NCBI RefSeq assembly: GCF_011617705.1
Contig: NZ_CP050154.1
Location: 186,001-250,000, forward strand
DNA: 64,000 bases
Source of the DNA: Brevibacterium limosum
Lineage (GTDB): Bacteria; Actinomycetota; Actinomycetes; Actinomycetales; Brevibacteriaceae
Direction: 5' to 3'
The translations under genes were made by a program, and so were the position numbers. This document shows, piece after piece, positions 37,225 through 45,459 of the stretch; the first letter of the stretch is position 1; each line of letters starts with the position of its first letter. The notes under the pieces are model-generated. The model was not told the DNA's origin, did not search any database, and worked only from the letters and a program-made list of their open reading frames with translations.

Positions 37225-37901
37225 GCTCCGATCGAGCGCAGGGACAGAACCGGGCCCCGTCGCCCAACCGCGCCCCGTCGCCCAACCGCGCCCCGTCGCC
37301 CAACCGCGCCCCGGCACCCAACCGCGCGCGGATGAGCCGGGGCCGCGGAATCATCCAGCAGCTCGTGCTGCTGATCTCGCTGGTCCTGCTCTGGCTGATG
37401 CTGTGGGATTCGATCACTGTGGTCACCGTGGTCTCCGGAGTCGTGCTGGCCTTCATCGTCACACGCGTGTTCTACCTCCCGCCCATCGTGCTCTCCGGAC
37501 GGTTCAACGTCTGGCATGCGACGGTGTTCGGGCTGTGGTTCCTCTACTCGGTCCTCCACGCCTCCATCGAGGTCGCCTGGTACGCGTTCCGCCGCCGCGC
37601 GGTCGGAGCCGGGTCCGTCATCGCCTGCGATCTGCGCACGAGCTCGGACCTCGTGCTCACCCTCATCGCCGATACCGCCAGCCTCATCCCCGGGTCGATC
37701 ATCATCGACAGCGACCGCGCCATGGGCATCCTCTACCTGCACTTCCTCGACTGCGATTCCGAGGAGAAGCTGCGCCGGGCCAAGGCCCAGGTCTACCACA
37801 TCGAAGAGCTGCTCATCCGCACCCTCGGTTCGCACCGTGACCTCGCCGCCCTGCGGGCCAGGCCGAATCCTCTGAATGAGTCCGAAGGAGGCCGCTCATG
37901 A
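37221..37901 (+). CDS. mrpE: Na+/H+ antiporter subunit E with N-terminal RAPSPN repeats
   Basis: 226 residues, overlapping mrpD and mrpF by 4 bp each. The N-terminal 35 residues are four copies of a six-residue unit (RAPSPN; last copy RAPAPN), not part of the family. From about residue 45 it is a normal MrpE with two or three helices (IIQQLVLLISLVLLWLMLWD), FYLPPIVLSG and SLIPGSIIIDSDRAMGILYLHFLD. MrpE is usually about 160-190 residues. Confidence 0.93.
   Translation: MSSDRAQGQNRAPSPNRAPSPNRAPSPNRAPAPNRARMSRGRGIIQQLVLLISLVLLWLMLWDSITVVTVVSGVVLAFIVTRVFYLPPIVLSGRFNVWHATVFGLWFLYSVLHASIEVAWYAFRRRAVGAGSVIACDLRTSSDLVLTLIADTASLIPGSIIIDSDRAMGILYLHFLDCDSEEKLRRAKAQVYHIEELLIRTLGSHRDLAALRARPNPLNESEGGRS
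37251..37322 (+). repeat. Four in-frame 18-bp tandem repeats at the start of mrpE
   Basis: Units 37251-37268, 37269-37286, 37287-37304 and 37305-37322; consensus CGCGCCCCGTCGCCCAAC. The second and third are identical; the first differs by one base and the fourth by two. Each encodes RAPSPN. As 18 is a multiple of three, copy-number change keeps the frame. Confidence 0.9.
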
Positions 37902-38476
37902 GTGAGACCGTCCTCCACGCGCTCATCATCGCCGGTTCGGTGCTGCTGGCCACCTCGGTGGTCGTTGCGCTCTTCCGGATCGTCCGCGGTCCCTCGATCC
38001 TCGACCGCATGATCGGCACCGACGTGGTGCTCGCCTCGATCATGTGCGGCCTCGGCGGGTATATGGCCCTGTCCGACCGCACGGATCTGCTGCCCGTGCT
38101 CATCGTGCTCGCGATGCTCGGCTTCGTCGGTTCGGTGAGCGTGTCGAGGTATGTGTCGAAGTCCGATTCGATGACGCCCGGCGCCGAGGCGGGGGCACTG
38201 TCGGACTTCACCAGCACGGACTGGCACATGCCGCGTGACACGGAAGCCGAGGATTCCGCCGAGGCGGCCGACCGGACCCGGCCGCGCGCTGAGTCCGGAT
38301 CGGGCGCGGCGCAACCGGTGCGTCCCAGCGATGAGGTCACCGAGATCGCGGATCCGACCTACGACGCTCACGCCGACAGCGGCGGAGAGGGCGAGGGCAC
38401 CGGACCGGACCCGGGACCCGAGGACGCCGAGCGCATGTCGTCCGGCGAGGGGGAGGGGAACACCCGTGGTTCTTGA
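37898..38476 (+). CDS. mrpF: Na+/H+ antiporter subunit F with long acidic tail
   Basis: 192 residues against about 90 in the family. Residues 1-90 hold the three MrpF helices (IIAGSVLLATSVVVALFRIV, RGPSILDRMIGTDVVLASIM, LPVLIVLAMLGFVGSVSVSR). The remaining 100 residues are polar and acidic (DTEAEDSAEAADRTRPR, GGEGEGTGPDPGPEDAERMS) and probably disordered in the cytoplasm. It overlaps mrpG by 11 bp. Confidence 0.93.
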   Translation: MSETVLHALIIAGSVLLATSVVVALFRIVRGPSILDRMIGTDVVLASIMCGLGGYMALSDRTDLLPVLIVLAMLGFVGSVSVSRYVSKSDSMTPGAEAGALSDFTSTDWHMPRDTEAEDSAEAADRTRPRAESGSGAAQPVRPSDEVTEIADPTYDAHADSGGEGEGTGPDPGPEDAERMSSGEGEGNTRGS

Positions 38477-38861
38477 CATCATCTCGGCCGTGCTCATCTT
38501 CCTCGGCGCGGTTCTGTCCCTGGCCGCCGCGGTCGGCCTCGTCCGCTTCGGCGACCTCCTCTCACGGATGCACGCGAGTGCGAAACCCCAGGTGTTGGGC
38601 CTGGTGCTCGTCGCGGTGGCGATCGCCATCCAGTTCCCGACCTGGGCGACGGTGACGACGCTGGCGATCATCATCTCCTTCCAGCTCGTGACGATTCCCG
38701 TCGCCACCCATATGGTCGGTCGCGCCGGATATCGCACCAAACACCTGCGTCGATCTATGCTGTACCGAGATGAACTCGCCGAAGCGGTCGACCGTGCCGA
38801 GGCCAGAGAGATCGCCTGGGAACGCCAGAGAGGAACCGGAACAGACCACCATGACGGCTGA
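38466..38861 (+). CDS. mrpG: Na+/H+ antiporter subunit G
   Basis: 131 residues from GTG 38466 (VVLDIISAVLIFLG), located inside the end of mrpF. Three helices typical of MrpG, with AAAVGLVRFGDLLSRMHASAKPQVLGLVLV, which holds the conserved RxPDxxxRxHA-like loop. Last mrp gene; its last 11 bp overlap the response regulator gene, so the two-component genes belong to the same transcript. Confidence 0.92.
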   Translation: MVLDIISAVLIFLGAVLSLAAAVGLVRFGDLLSRMHASAKPQVLGLVLVAVAIAIQFPTWATVTTLAIIISFQLVTIPVATHMVGRAGYRTKHLRRSMLYRDELAEAVDRAEAREIAWERQRGTGTDHHDG

Positions 38862-39603
38862 CAATCACACCGAGCCCCAACCACTCGTCTTGGTCGCCGA
38901 TGATGAGCCGGACGTACTCGGAGCGGTCGTACCGTTCCTCGAACGCTCCGGGTTCCGGGTGCTGCCCGCCAGCGACGGACTGCTCGCCCTCGACGAGATC
39001 CACCGCCACAGACCCGATGTGTGCGTCCTCGACGTGCTCATGCCCGGAGCCGATGGCCGGCAGGTGCTGCGCCGTCTGCGGCAGGAGGAGAACTGGGTTC
39101 CGGTGCTGCTGCTGACCCAGGTCGGCGAAGGCGTCGAGAGGGCGATGGCCCTCGAAGAGGGTGCCGACGACTACCTCAATAAGCCCTTCGATCCGCACGA
39201 GCTCGTCGCCCGCATCCGGGCCGTGCTGCGCCGCACCCGCAATGACGGGCCGCCCCTGGCCACGGCTCCGGTGCTCGTGTCCAGCTTCGGTCTGCGCGTC
39301 GACCGCGTCGGACGCCGCGCCTGGCTGGGCCAGCGGGAGCTCGTCATCACCCCGAAGGGCTTCACCCTGCTCGAATACCTCATGGTGCACAAGGACGAAC
39401 TCATCGAACGCTCCCGCCTGCTCGAAGTGCTGTGGGGATTCGAAGAGGCCGTGGGCACGCGCGCCGTCGACTCGCGCGTCGCCGAACTGCGTCGTGTGCT
39501 CGGTGAAGACGCCGCCGAACCGCGGTGGATCGCGACCGTGCAGGGGCGCGGCTACCGTTTCGTCGGTGAGGTCCGCGGCGAGGACGGACAGAGTCGTCTA
39601 TGA
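38851..39603 (+). CDS. Response regulator, OmpR/PhoB family
   Basis: Start at ATG 38851 inside the mrpG end (an in-frame ATG at 38770 would overlap mrpG far more). 250 residues. Receiver domain about 13-130 with acidic pair D17/D18, phospho-acceptor Asp 61 in CVLDVLMPGADG, and Lys in DYLNKPFDPHEL. DNA-binding winged helix about 145-240, with VITPKGFTLLEYLMVHKDELIERSRLLE and GYRFVGEV. Partner of the kinase that overlaps by 4 bp. Because it is co-transcribed with mrp, the antiporter or envelope genes are the likely targets. Confidence 0.93.
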   Translation: MTADNHTEPQPLVLVADDEPDVLGAVVPFLERSGFRVLPASDGLLALDEIHRHRPDVCVLDVLMPGADGRQVLRRLRQEENWVPVLLLTQVGEGVERAMALEEGADDYLNKPFDPHELVARIRAVLRRTRNDGPPLATAPVLVSSFGLRVDRVGRRAWLGQRELVITPKGFTLLEYLMVHKDELIERSRLLEVLWGFEEAVGTRAVDSRVAELRRVLGEDAAEPRWIATVQGRGYRFVGEVRGEDGQSRL

Positions 39604-41039
39604 CGAACTTCCTTGTCTTCGAGATCCAGGTCTGGCTGTTCCTGCTGCTGCTCGTCATCGTGCTCGGCGGTCTGGCCGTCGGCGCCTGGTTTGGCTGGCG
39701 GCACCTGAAGAGACGCGAGGCCGCGCTGCGAGAATCGATCGAGACGGCCGCAGCCGAGGATTCGATGACGAAGCGCAATCGGATGCTCATCCGACTCGAC
39801 CACGAGCTGAAGAATCCGCTGACGGCGCTGCGCACCTCGGCGGCGAGCATCCGGGAGGTCGTCCGTGACGGCGGCGCGCTGAGCGAGGTTGAGCCGGCCG
39901 CCAAGCAGGTCGACGTGTCCTCGCGCCGGGTCGCCCGTCTGCTGGCTGATCTGCGCAAACTCGCCGATGTCGAGACCCGCATCATCGAATACGCACGCGT
40001 CGACCTCGACGCGCTCATCCACCAGGCCGTCGAGGACGCCTCGACGGCGCCGGGCGCCGAGGATCGGATGATCGTGGCCACGGTGGCACGTGCTCCGTGG
40101 CGGCTGCCCGATGTCGCCGGTGAAGAGGATCTGCTGCTCACCGGGATCCTCAACCTGCTGGGCAATGCCCTCAAATACTCGTCGCAGGCCGAAGTCGTCG
40201 AGCTGCGCGCCAATGAGCAGATCATCGACGGGCACCGCTGGGTCGTCGTCGAGGTCGCCGATACGGGCAGCGGGATCCCGCTGCCCGAGCAGGAGAACGT
40301 CTGGGACGAGCTGTCTCGCGGCTCCCGTGTGCGTGCGGTCGCCGGCTCCGGAATGGGCCTCTCACTCGTGCGTGCCATCGTCACCCGCCACGGCGGGTCC
40401 GTGCAGCTCTTCAGCCAGGAGGGTGTGGGCACCTCGGTGCGCATGGTCCTTCCCGTCCTCGCCGATGCCGCCCCTGTGACGGTTCCGCAGATGTCGGATC
40501 ATATGGATCGGGTCGCTGCCGGTTCGCATGCGGTCCAACCCGTGCAGCAGTCGGATTCTCGGCGGGCGCCCGGTTTCCTGCCGCCGAGGCAGCCCAACGA
40601 GGCCGAACTGCAGGGGCGGATCCTCGGCACCCCGCGACGCACGTCGAAGCGTCGGCTCGAACGCGTCGACGGCAACCTCGTCAACCGGCGGACGGGCGAA
40701 TCCGTCTCCGGTGGATTCCCGCCGGATTCCGGGCAACATTCGCAGTTCAAACCACCCCGTCAGGCACCGAACGCCGGAGGACAGAACCCGGGTTACGGGC
40801 AGCCGCCGGTGGGCGGCCAGGCGAATTCGGGACCGCAGAACTCAGGACCACAGTACCCGGGCCCCCAGACCGCAGGGTCACAGAACTCGGGCCCACAGTA
40901 TCCAGGGCAGGCACCCGTGGGCAGCCAGCCCAATTCCGGTCCGCAGCCGCCTCAGTACGGGAACCGACAGCCGCAGCCGACTCAGAACGGTCCGGAAGCG
41001 GGGTACTCGAACCGTCGCCCGCAGGGTGACCAGCAGTGA
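39600..41039 (+). CDS. Sensor histidine kinase with a single membrane helix and disordered tail
   Basis: 479 residues, ATGA overlap with the regulator gene. One N-terminal helix (about 9-33) with only about eight residues outside, so no extracytoplasmic sensor and no HAMP domain. The HisKA motif is RLDHELKNPLTALR with phospho-His 68. The ATPase domain has GNALKYSS (N box), DTGSGIPLP (G1) and GSGMGLSLVR (G2). From about residue 295 to the end is a Pro/Gln/Gly/Asn-rich tail with repeats such as NSGPQYPGPQ, not found in usual kinases. Like other intramembrane-sensing kinases it may depend on a membrane partner; the adjacent Mrp complex and lipoprotein are candidates. Confidence 0.92.
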   Translation: MTNFLVFEIQVWLFLLLLVIVLGGLAVGAWFGWRHLKRREAALRESIETAAAEDSMTKRNRMLIRLDHELKNPLTALRTSAASIREVVRDGGALSEVEPAAKQVDVSSRRVARLLADLRKLADVETRIIEYARVDLDALIHQAVEDASTAPGAEDRMIVATVARAPWRLPDVAGEEDLLLTGILNLLGNALKYSSQAEVVELRANEQIIDGHRWVVVEVADTGSGIPLPEQENVWDELSRGSRVRAVAGSGMGLSLVRAIVTRHGGSVQLFSQEGVGTSVRMVLPVLADAAPVTVPQMSDHMDRVAAGSHAVQPVQQSDSRRAPGFLPPRQPNEAELQGRILGTPRRTSKRRLERVDGNLVNRRTGESVSGGFPPDSGQHSQFKPPRQAPNAGGQNPGYGQPPVGGQANSGPQNSGPQYPGPQTAGSQNSGPQYPGQAPVGSQPNSGPQPPQYGNRQPQPTQNGPEAGYSNRRPQGDQQ

Positions 41040-41761
41040 GACCGGCGACTGGACGAACGACATTGCTGAGATCCGCTTCGGCGCGGCGAGCCGCGGCTGC
41101 CGGCACACTCGCACTGACCGTACTGCTCAGCGGGTGCTCGGTGTTTCAGATCCGCACCGAAGACAAGTCCGCGGGTCCCGTCCGGATCGGTGTGCAGGAG
41201 ACTGCCGGCCCCGAGCCCACTGGCAAACCCACCGAAGCCGGGATCCCCGAGGGGATGGAGAAGACTTCGGTGACGTTCGGCGACAGCTGCCCGGTCGAGC
41301 TCAGCTTCGCGCTCGGCGATGATTGGACGGACAGCACCGGGAGCACCGATCAATTCCACGTCTTCAGCCGCGGGGACGACAGCGTCCGCTCCGATATCAT
41401 CCTCGTCAACTGCACCGACGAGTACGGTGACAGTGCCCAGGAAGTCGTCGATCAGAAGCGGCGCTTCAACTTCTCCAAGCAGGATTCGCAGGTGCTGGCC
41501 GAGCAGACGGGATCTCTGGCCGCAGGAGAGTTCTGGAGCTATCAGGGTGTCCTCGGTCCTACCGAGATCCTCGCTCTCGACAGCCAACCCACTTATGCGT
41601 TCGGAGTGCAGACCGGATACAAGATCAACGGTCGCCTGGTGAATCTCTCCATTGAGATGCGCACTCTCAAGGACAACGCTGCAACAGAGAAGGACTACGA
41701 GAAGATGCTGCCGACTGTGACGATCGATGGTGAGAAGGTTCCGGCGCCGAGCTTCCAGTGA
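41036..41761 (+). CDS. Lipoprotein, last gene of mrp-two-component operon
   Basis: 241 residues from GTG 41036, overlapping the kinase stop (GTGA). Signal peptide with basic start and lipobox LLSGC at about 30-34. The mature part has a conserved-looking core (SVTFGDSCPVELSFALGDDW, DIILVNCTDEYGD) with two Cys that may pair, and ends in VTIDGEKVPAPSFQ. Not a recognised family. Translational coupling to the kinase suggests a role as its extracytoplasmic sensor or accessory protein; this is inferred from position. Confidence 0.75.
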   Translation: MRPATGRTTLLRSASARRAAAAGTLALTVLLSGCSVFQIRTEDKSAGPVRIGVQETAGPEPTGKPTEAGIPEGMEKTSVTFGDSCPVELSFALGDDWTDSTGSTDQFHVFSRGDDSVRSDIILVNCTDEYGDSAQEVVDQKRRFNFSKQDSQVLAEQTGSLAAGEFWSYQGVLGPTEILALDSQPTYAFGVQTGYKINGRLVNLSIEMRTLKDNAATEKDYEKMLPTVTIDGEKVPAPSFQ

Positions 41762-41948
41762 CCTTCGAATGACCTTCGAACGACGCGGTGTTCGACCGCC
41801 CGGATTTCGGTTCTACGATGTCGCGCGACCAGGATTCGATCGGCCGCTTCGGCGGTCCCGCGGGGGCACGGCAGTAACCAGCCGCCTCGGTGATCTGGGG
41901 TTTTCGGGATTTCGCCCCGGATTCGACGTTGGGATCTAGGATGGGAAG

Positions 41949-43964
41949 ATGACGACCCACGACGCAGTGACCCGACTCCTCGACGCCCGCCGCCTGCAAG
42001 GCCTCCTGACGAATCAGAGCGGGCGCGTCATCGCCCAGTACTCGTTCCTCAACTCCGAGGGCAGCTCCTCTCTCAGCCACCTCGCCGATATCAGCGGGGA
42101 GGAACCGCGGCGAATCACCCGCGGTGACCAGTCCGTGGGACCGACCGCGCTGAGTGAGAACGGCACGATCGTCTTCGCCTCGAAACGCAAGGGCGAAGAC
42201 GGCAAGGATGCCGACTCTCCGAGCCTGTGGGCACTGCCGGACAACGGCGAGGCCCGCAAGCTCGCCGACCACGAGGGTGGTTTCTCCCGAATCGAGGTCA
42301 AGGGCGAGACCCTCATCGTCGAATTCCCCGTCCATACATGGGCCGCTGACGAGAACGACCACCAGGAGTTCAGCTCCGAACGCAGCGACGCGAAGGTCAG
42401 CGGAATCCTCCACACCGGCTTCCCCGTCCGCCGCTGGGATCACGATCTGGGGCCGGGCCGGCAGACCCTGGCCGTGGCCACCCTCGACGAGGCGGGCGCC
42501 GACTTCCCCGAAGTCAGTGACGAGCTGAGTGCTCCGGCGGGCCTGGACTTCCGCTACCTGTCCCTGCCGTCCGGTCGACTGGTCGATTGGGCCGTCGACG
42601 ATGAGGCTCGCTTCGTTCTCGTCCAGCTCGAGAAGCCGATCCCCGGCCAGCTCGAGGCCAGTGAGATCTGGCGCGTGGACCTCGACGGGGAGCCCGAGCT
42701 GCACCGTCTGACGAAACCGGCTGCCGATCACAGCTTCGACATCGAGGCCATCAGCCCGGACGGGACGAAAGCACTGGTGACCCGCGTACAGAACTGGACT
42801 CCCCAGACCAACCTCTCGGCCGAACTCATGGTCCTCGACCTCGAGACCGCGGAACTGACACCCGTGTGGCCGGACGCCGACTTCTGGTTCTCCCCGATCT
42901 GGGCCGACGATTCGACGATCGTGGCCACCGCCGATGACCACGGCCGCGGCAGCATCTTCATCGGTGACATCAAGGATGCGCAGCCCAGGCGGCTCGTCGG
43001 AGGAGTCGATCAGAAGTATTCGTTCTCGGGTCTGGCCCTGCGCGGGGACACGGTCGTGGCGGCCGCCTCGGCGATCGATGTCGCACCCCTGCCGATCTCC
43101 GTCGACCTCGCAACCGGGGTGATCAGCGAGCTCGCGAACCCGGCGACGGTGCTCGACGAAGGCGGCACCCTCACCGAGGTCGAGGTCCGTGCCGAGGACG
43201 GCGCCCCGATCCGTGCGTGGCTGGTCCTGCCGGACGGCGAAGGGCCGCATCCGCTCGTCGTCTTCGCCCACGGAGGACCTTGGGGATCGTGGAATGCGTG
43301 GACCTTTAGGTGGAATCCGGGCCCCTTCGCGGCTGCCGGCTATGCGGTGCTGCTGCCGGATCCGGCGATCTCCACCGGGTACGGGCAGGCGATGATCGAC
43401 CGCGGTCAGCAGCAGCTGGGCGGCACGCCTTTCACCGACATCATGACGCTGACCGAGGCGGCAGGGGCGCGGGCGGATATCGATTCCGAGCGCATCGCCC
43501 TGGCCGGCGGATCCTATGGCGGGTACATGGCCAACTGGGTGGCCGGGCACACCGGCAGTGCCTTCAGGTGCATCGTCACCCACGCCTCCCTGTGGAACAC
43601 CACGTCGATGGGGCGGACGACGGACAATTCGTCCTGGGATGAGGCGATGCGGGAGCAGTCGGCGCAGTATTCGCCGCACCTCTTCGCCGGTGACATCGAG
43701 GTGCCGATGCTCGTCATCCACGGGGACAAGGACTACCGGGTGCCGATCGGGCAAGGTCAGGAACTGTGGCTGGATCTGCTCACTCAGGCGAAGACTCCGC
43801 TCGACGCCGACGGTGACACTCAGCATCGATTCCTCTATTACCCGGACGAGGGGCATTGGATCCTCGGGCGCGGCAATGCCGAGGTCTGGTACCGCACCGT
43901 GCTCGCGTTCCTCGACACGCATGTGCTCGGAATCGACGCGAACCGGGTCCGCACACTGGGGTGA
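41949..43964 (+). CDS. S9-family prolyl oligopeptidase-type serine peptidase
   Basis: 671 residues, ATG at 41949. N-terminal beta-propeller (about 1-400) followed by an alpha/beta-hydrolase peptidase domain. Nucleophile Ser 522 in GGSYGGYMANW; oxyanion-side VVFAHGGPWGSWNAW; Asp in HGDKDYRVPIGQ; His in YPDEGHWIL. The layout is that of S9C acylaminoacyl-peptidase/dipeptidyl-peptidase-like enzymes, cytoplasmic because no signal is present. It cleaves short peptides. Monocistronic, upstream of nagA by about 95 bp. Confidence 0.93.
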   Translation: MTTHDAVTRLLDARRLQGLLTNQSGRVIAQYSFLNSEGSSSLSHLADISGEEPRRITRGDQSVGPTALSENGTIVFASKRKGEDGKDADSPSLWALPDNGEARKLADHEGGFSRIEVKGETLIVEFPVHTWAADENDHQEFSSERSDAKVSGILHTGFPVRRWDHDLGPGRQTLAVATLDEAGADFPEVSDELSAPAGLDFRYLSLPSGRLVDWAVDDEARFVLVQLEKPIPGQLEASEIWRVDLDGEPELHRLTKPAADHSFDIEAISPDGTKALVTRVQNWTPQTNLSAELMVLDLETAELTPVWPDADFWFSPIWADDSTIVATADDHGRGSIFIGDIKDAQPRRLVGGVDQKYSFSGLALRGDTVVAAASAIDVAPLPISVDLATGVISELANPATVLDEGGTLTEVEVRAEDGAPIRAWLVLPDGEGPHPLVVFAHGGPWGSWNAWTFRWNPGPFAAAGYAVLLPDPAISTGYGQAMIDRGQQQLGGTPFTDIMTLTEAAGARADIDSERIALAGGSYGGYMANWVAGHTGSAFRCIVTHASLWNTTSMGRTTDNSSWDEAMREQSAQYSPHLFAGDIEVPMLVIHGDKDYRVPIGQGQELWLDLLTQAKTPLDADGDTQHRFLYYPDEGHWILGRGNAEVWYRTVLAFLDTHVLGIDANRVRTLG

Positions 43965-44059
43965 ACCGACACCCTGCTCGCCGGCACCCTGCGGTGAGGA
44001 GTTCACGCACCGATTCCGTACCTTGAATGAGGCGAACGCAGAGCGATGGAAGGACCCTG

Positions 44060-45286
44060 ATGACACAGACCGAGCAGATCCCCGCCGAGGCGGTCATCCA
44101 CAATGCGTGCATCCTCGACGGTGAGCCGGCGACGTTCGCCGAGGAGACCGCCGACACCTGGATCGCCATCGCCCAGGGAACGGTCACCGCACGGGGCCGC
44201 GGGGACGGCTGGAAGGACAGGGCCGCCTCGGCGAGGGGTGACGTCATCGACGCGGCAGGCGGATTCGTGGCTCCGGCGTTCGTCGATATCCACTGCCACG
44301 GCGCTGGCGGAGCGAGCGCCGAGGACGGTGCCGAGGCGATCGATGCGGTCCTCGACGTGCATCGTGCTCACGGAACCGGCAGGCTCGCTCTGTCGTTCGT
44401 CTCGGACACGGTCGACGGGCTGTGCCGGTCCCTGCGCGTCGGGGCCGGGCTCGTCCGCGAGCGCGCCCCGGTCATGGGCCTGCATGCCGAGGGTCCGTTC
44501 CTGTCCCCGGATTTCAAGGGGGCGCATGCGCCTGAGGTGCTCACATCGCCGACTCCTGCGGCGGTCGAGGCGATCCTGGAGGCGGCCGATGGAACGCTCG
44601 CGCAGATCACCATCGCCCCCGAACTGCCCGGTGCCCTCGACGCGATCGCCCGGTTCACCGAGGCTGGGGTGCGTGTGGCTGTCGGTCACACGGCCGCCGA
44701 CTTCGAGCTGACCGCTGCGGCGTTCGAGGCCGGGGCGAGCATCCTCACCCACGCGTTCAATGCGATGCCGGGCATCCACCACCGTGCTCCGGGGCCGGTT
44801 CTTGCCGCGGCCGAGGCTGAGCATGTCACCGTCGAACTCATCAATGACGGCGTCCACGTCGCTGGCCCGGTCGCACGCATGCTCCACGAACTCGTGCCCG
44901 GACGCCTTGCGCTGATCACCGATGCCATGGCGGCAACCGGGCTGCACGACGGAAGCTATCACCTCGGTTCGCTCCCGGTCGAGGTCAAGGATTCGGTGGC
45001 TCGTCTGGTCACCCCGGACGGCTCTCCCGGTGCCATCGCCGGGTCCACGTTGACGATGGACGAGGCCGTGAAGCGGGCCGTCGCCGAGGTGGGGCTCAGT
45101 CCGTTCGACGCCGTGCAGGCCGCGAGCCTCACTCCACTGCGCGCGGTGGGCGGAGTGCTGGAGGCGGGTGATTCTCTGCATGCGGCGGGCGGTACTGTCG
45201 ATGCCGGCAGCCTGTTGGCTCCCGGAATGCCGGCTGACCTCCTGCTCCTCAATGAGGACATGAGTATCCGATCAATGAGGACATGA
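44060..45286 (+). CDS. nagA: N-acetylglucosamine-6-phosphate deacetylase
   Basis: Deacetylates GlcNAc-6-P to GlcN-6-P in amino-sugar and cell-wall recycling. Start at ATG 44060 after GGAAGGA (an in-frame start at 44027 is unlikely). 408 residues. Amidohydrolase metal and active-site motifs: VDIHCHGAGG, LHAEGPFLSPDFKGAH, GHTAADFE, THAFNAMPGIHHRAPG, and catalytic Asp in ITDAMAATGLHDG. The C-terminus is SIRSMRT from a short duplication (next entry). No nagB or transporter genes nearby. Confidence 0.94.
   Translation: MTQTEQIPAEAVIHNACILDGEPATFAEETADTWIAIAQGTVTARGRGDGWKDRAASARGDVIDAAGGFVAPAFVDIHCHGAGGASAEDGAEAIDAVLDVHRAHGTGRLALSFVSDTVDGLCRSLRVGAGLVRERAPVMGLHAEGPFLSPDFKGAHAPEVLTSPTPAAVEAILEAADGTLAQITIAPELPGALDAIARFTEAGVRVAVGHTAADFELTAAAFEAGASILTHAFNAMPGIHHRAPGPVLAAAEAEHVTVELINDGVHVAGPVARMLHELVPGRLALITDAMAATGLHDGSYHLGSLPVEVKDSVARLVTPDGSPGAIAGSTLTMDEAVKRAVAEVGLSPFDAVQAASLTPLRAVGGVLEAGDSLHAAGGTVDAGSLLAPGMPADLLLLNEDMSIRSMRT
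45249..45286 (+). repeat. 15-bp direct repeat at the nagA stop codon
   Basis: TCAATGAGGACATGA occurs at 45249-45263 and 45272-45286, 23 bp apart. In the first copy TGA is out of frame; in the second it is the nagA stop. The second copy thus looks like a recent tandem duplication that moved the stop and added a few residues. Confidence 0.8.
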
Positions 45287-45459
45287 ACATCTGAGGTTCG
45301 CGGGCGGGTGATCCCGGACTCGACCGCACCCGGCCGGAAAATAGTCGGATCGGACCCGACCGAACTTGGGCGGCCGTCGGGCAGGACTTCACCGTGAAAG
45401 AGGCCGTACTCGGCTCTGCTCGGAAGATGGGCACAGCTGTCCCCTGAAAGCTGGGTCGG

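Noticed and set aside
37251..37322. CRISPR-like array
   Set aside because: 18-bp contiguous units without spacers, coding for a peptide repeat; no cas genes.
41667..44066. 799-residue open frame antisense to the S9 peptidase
   Set aside because: Shadow of high-GC codons; the forward gene has all catalytic motifs.
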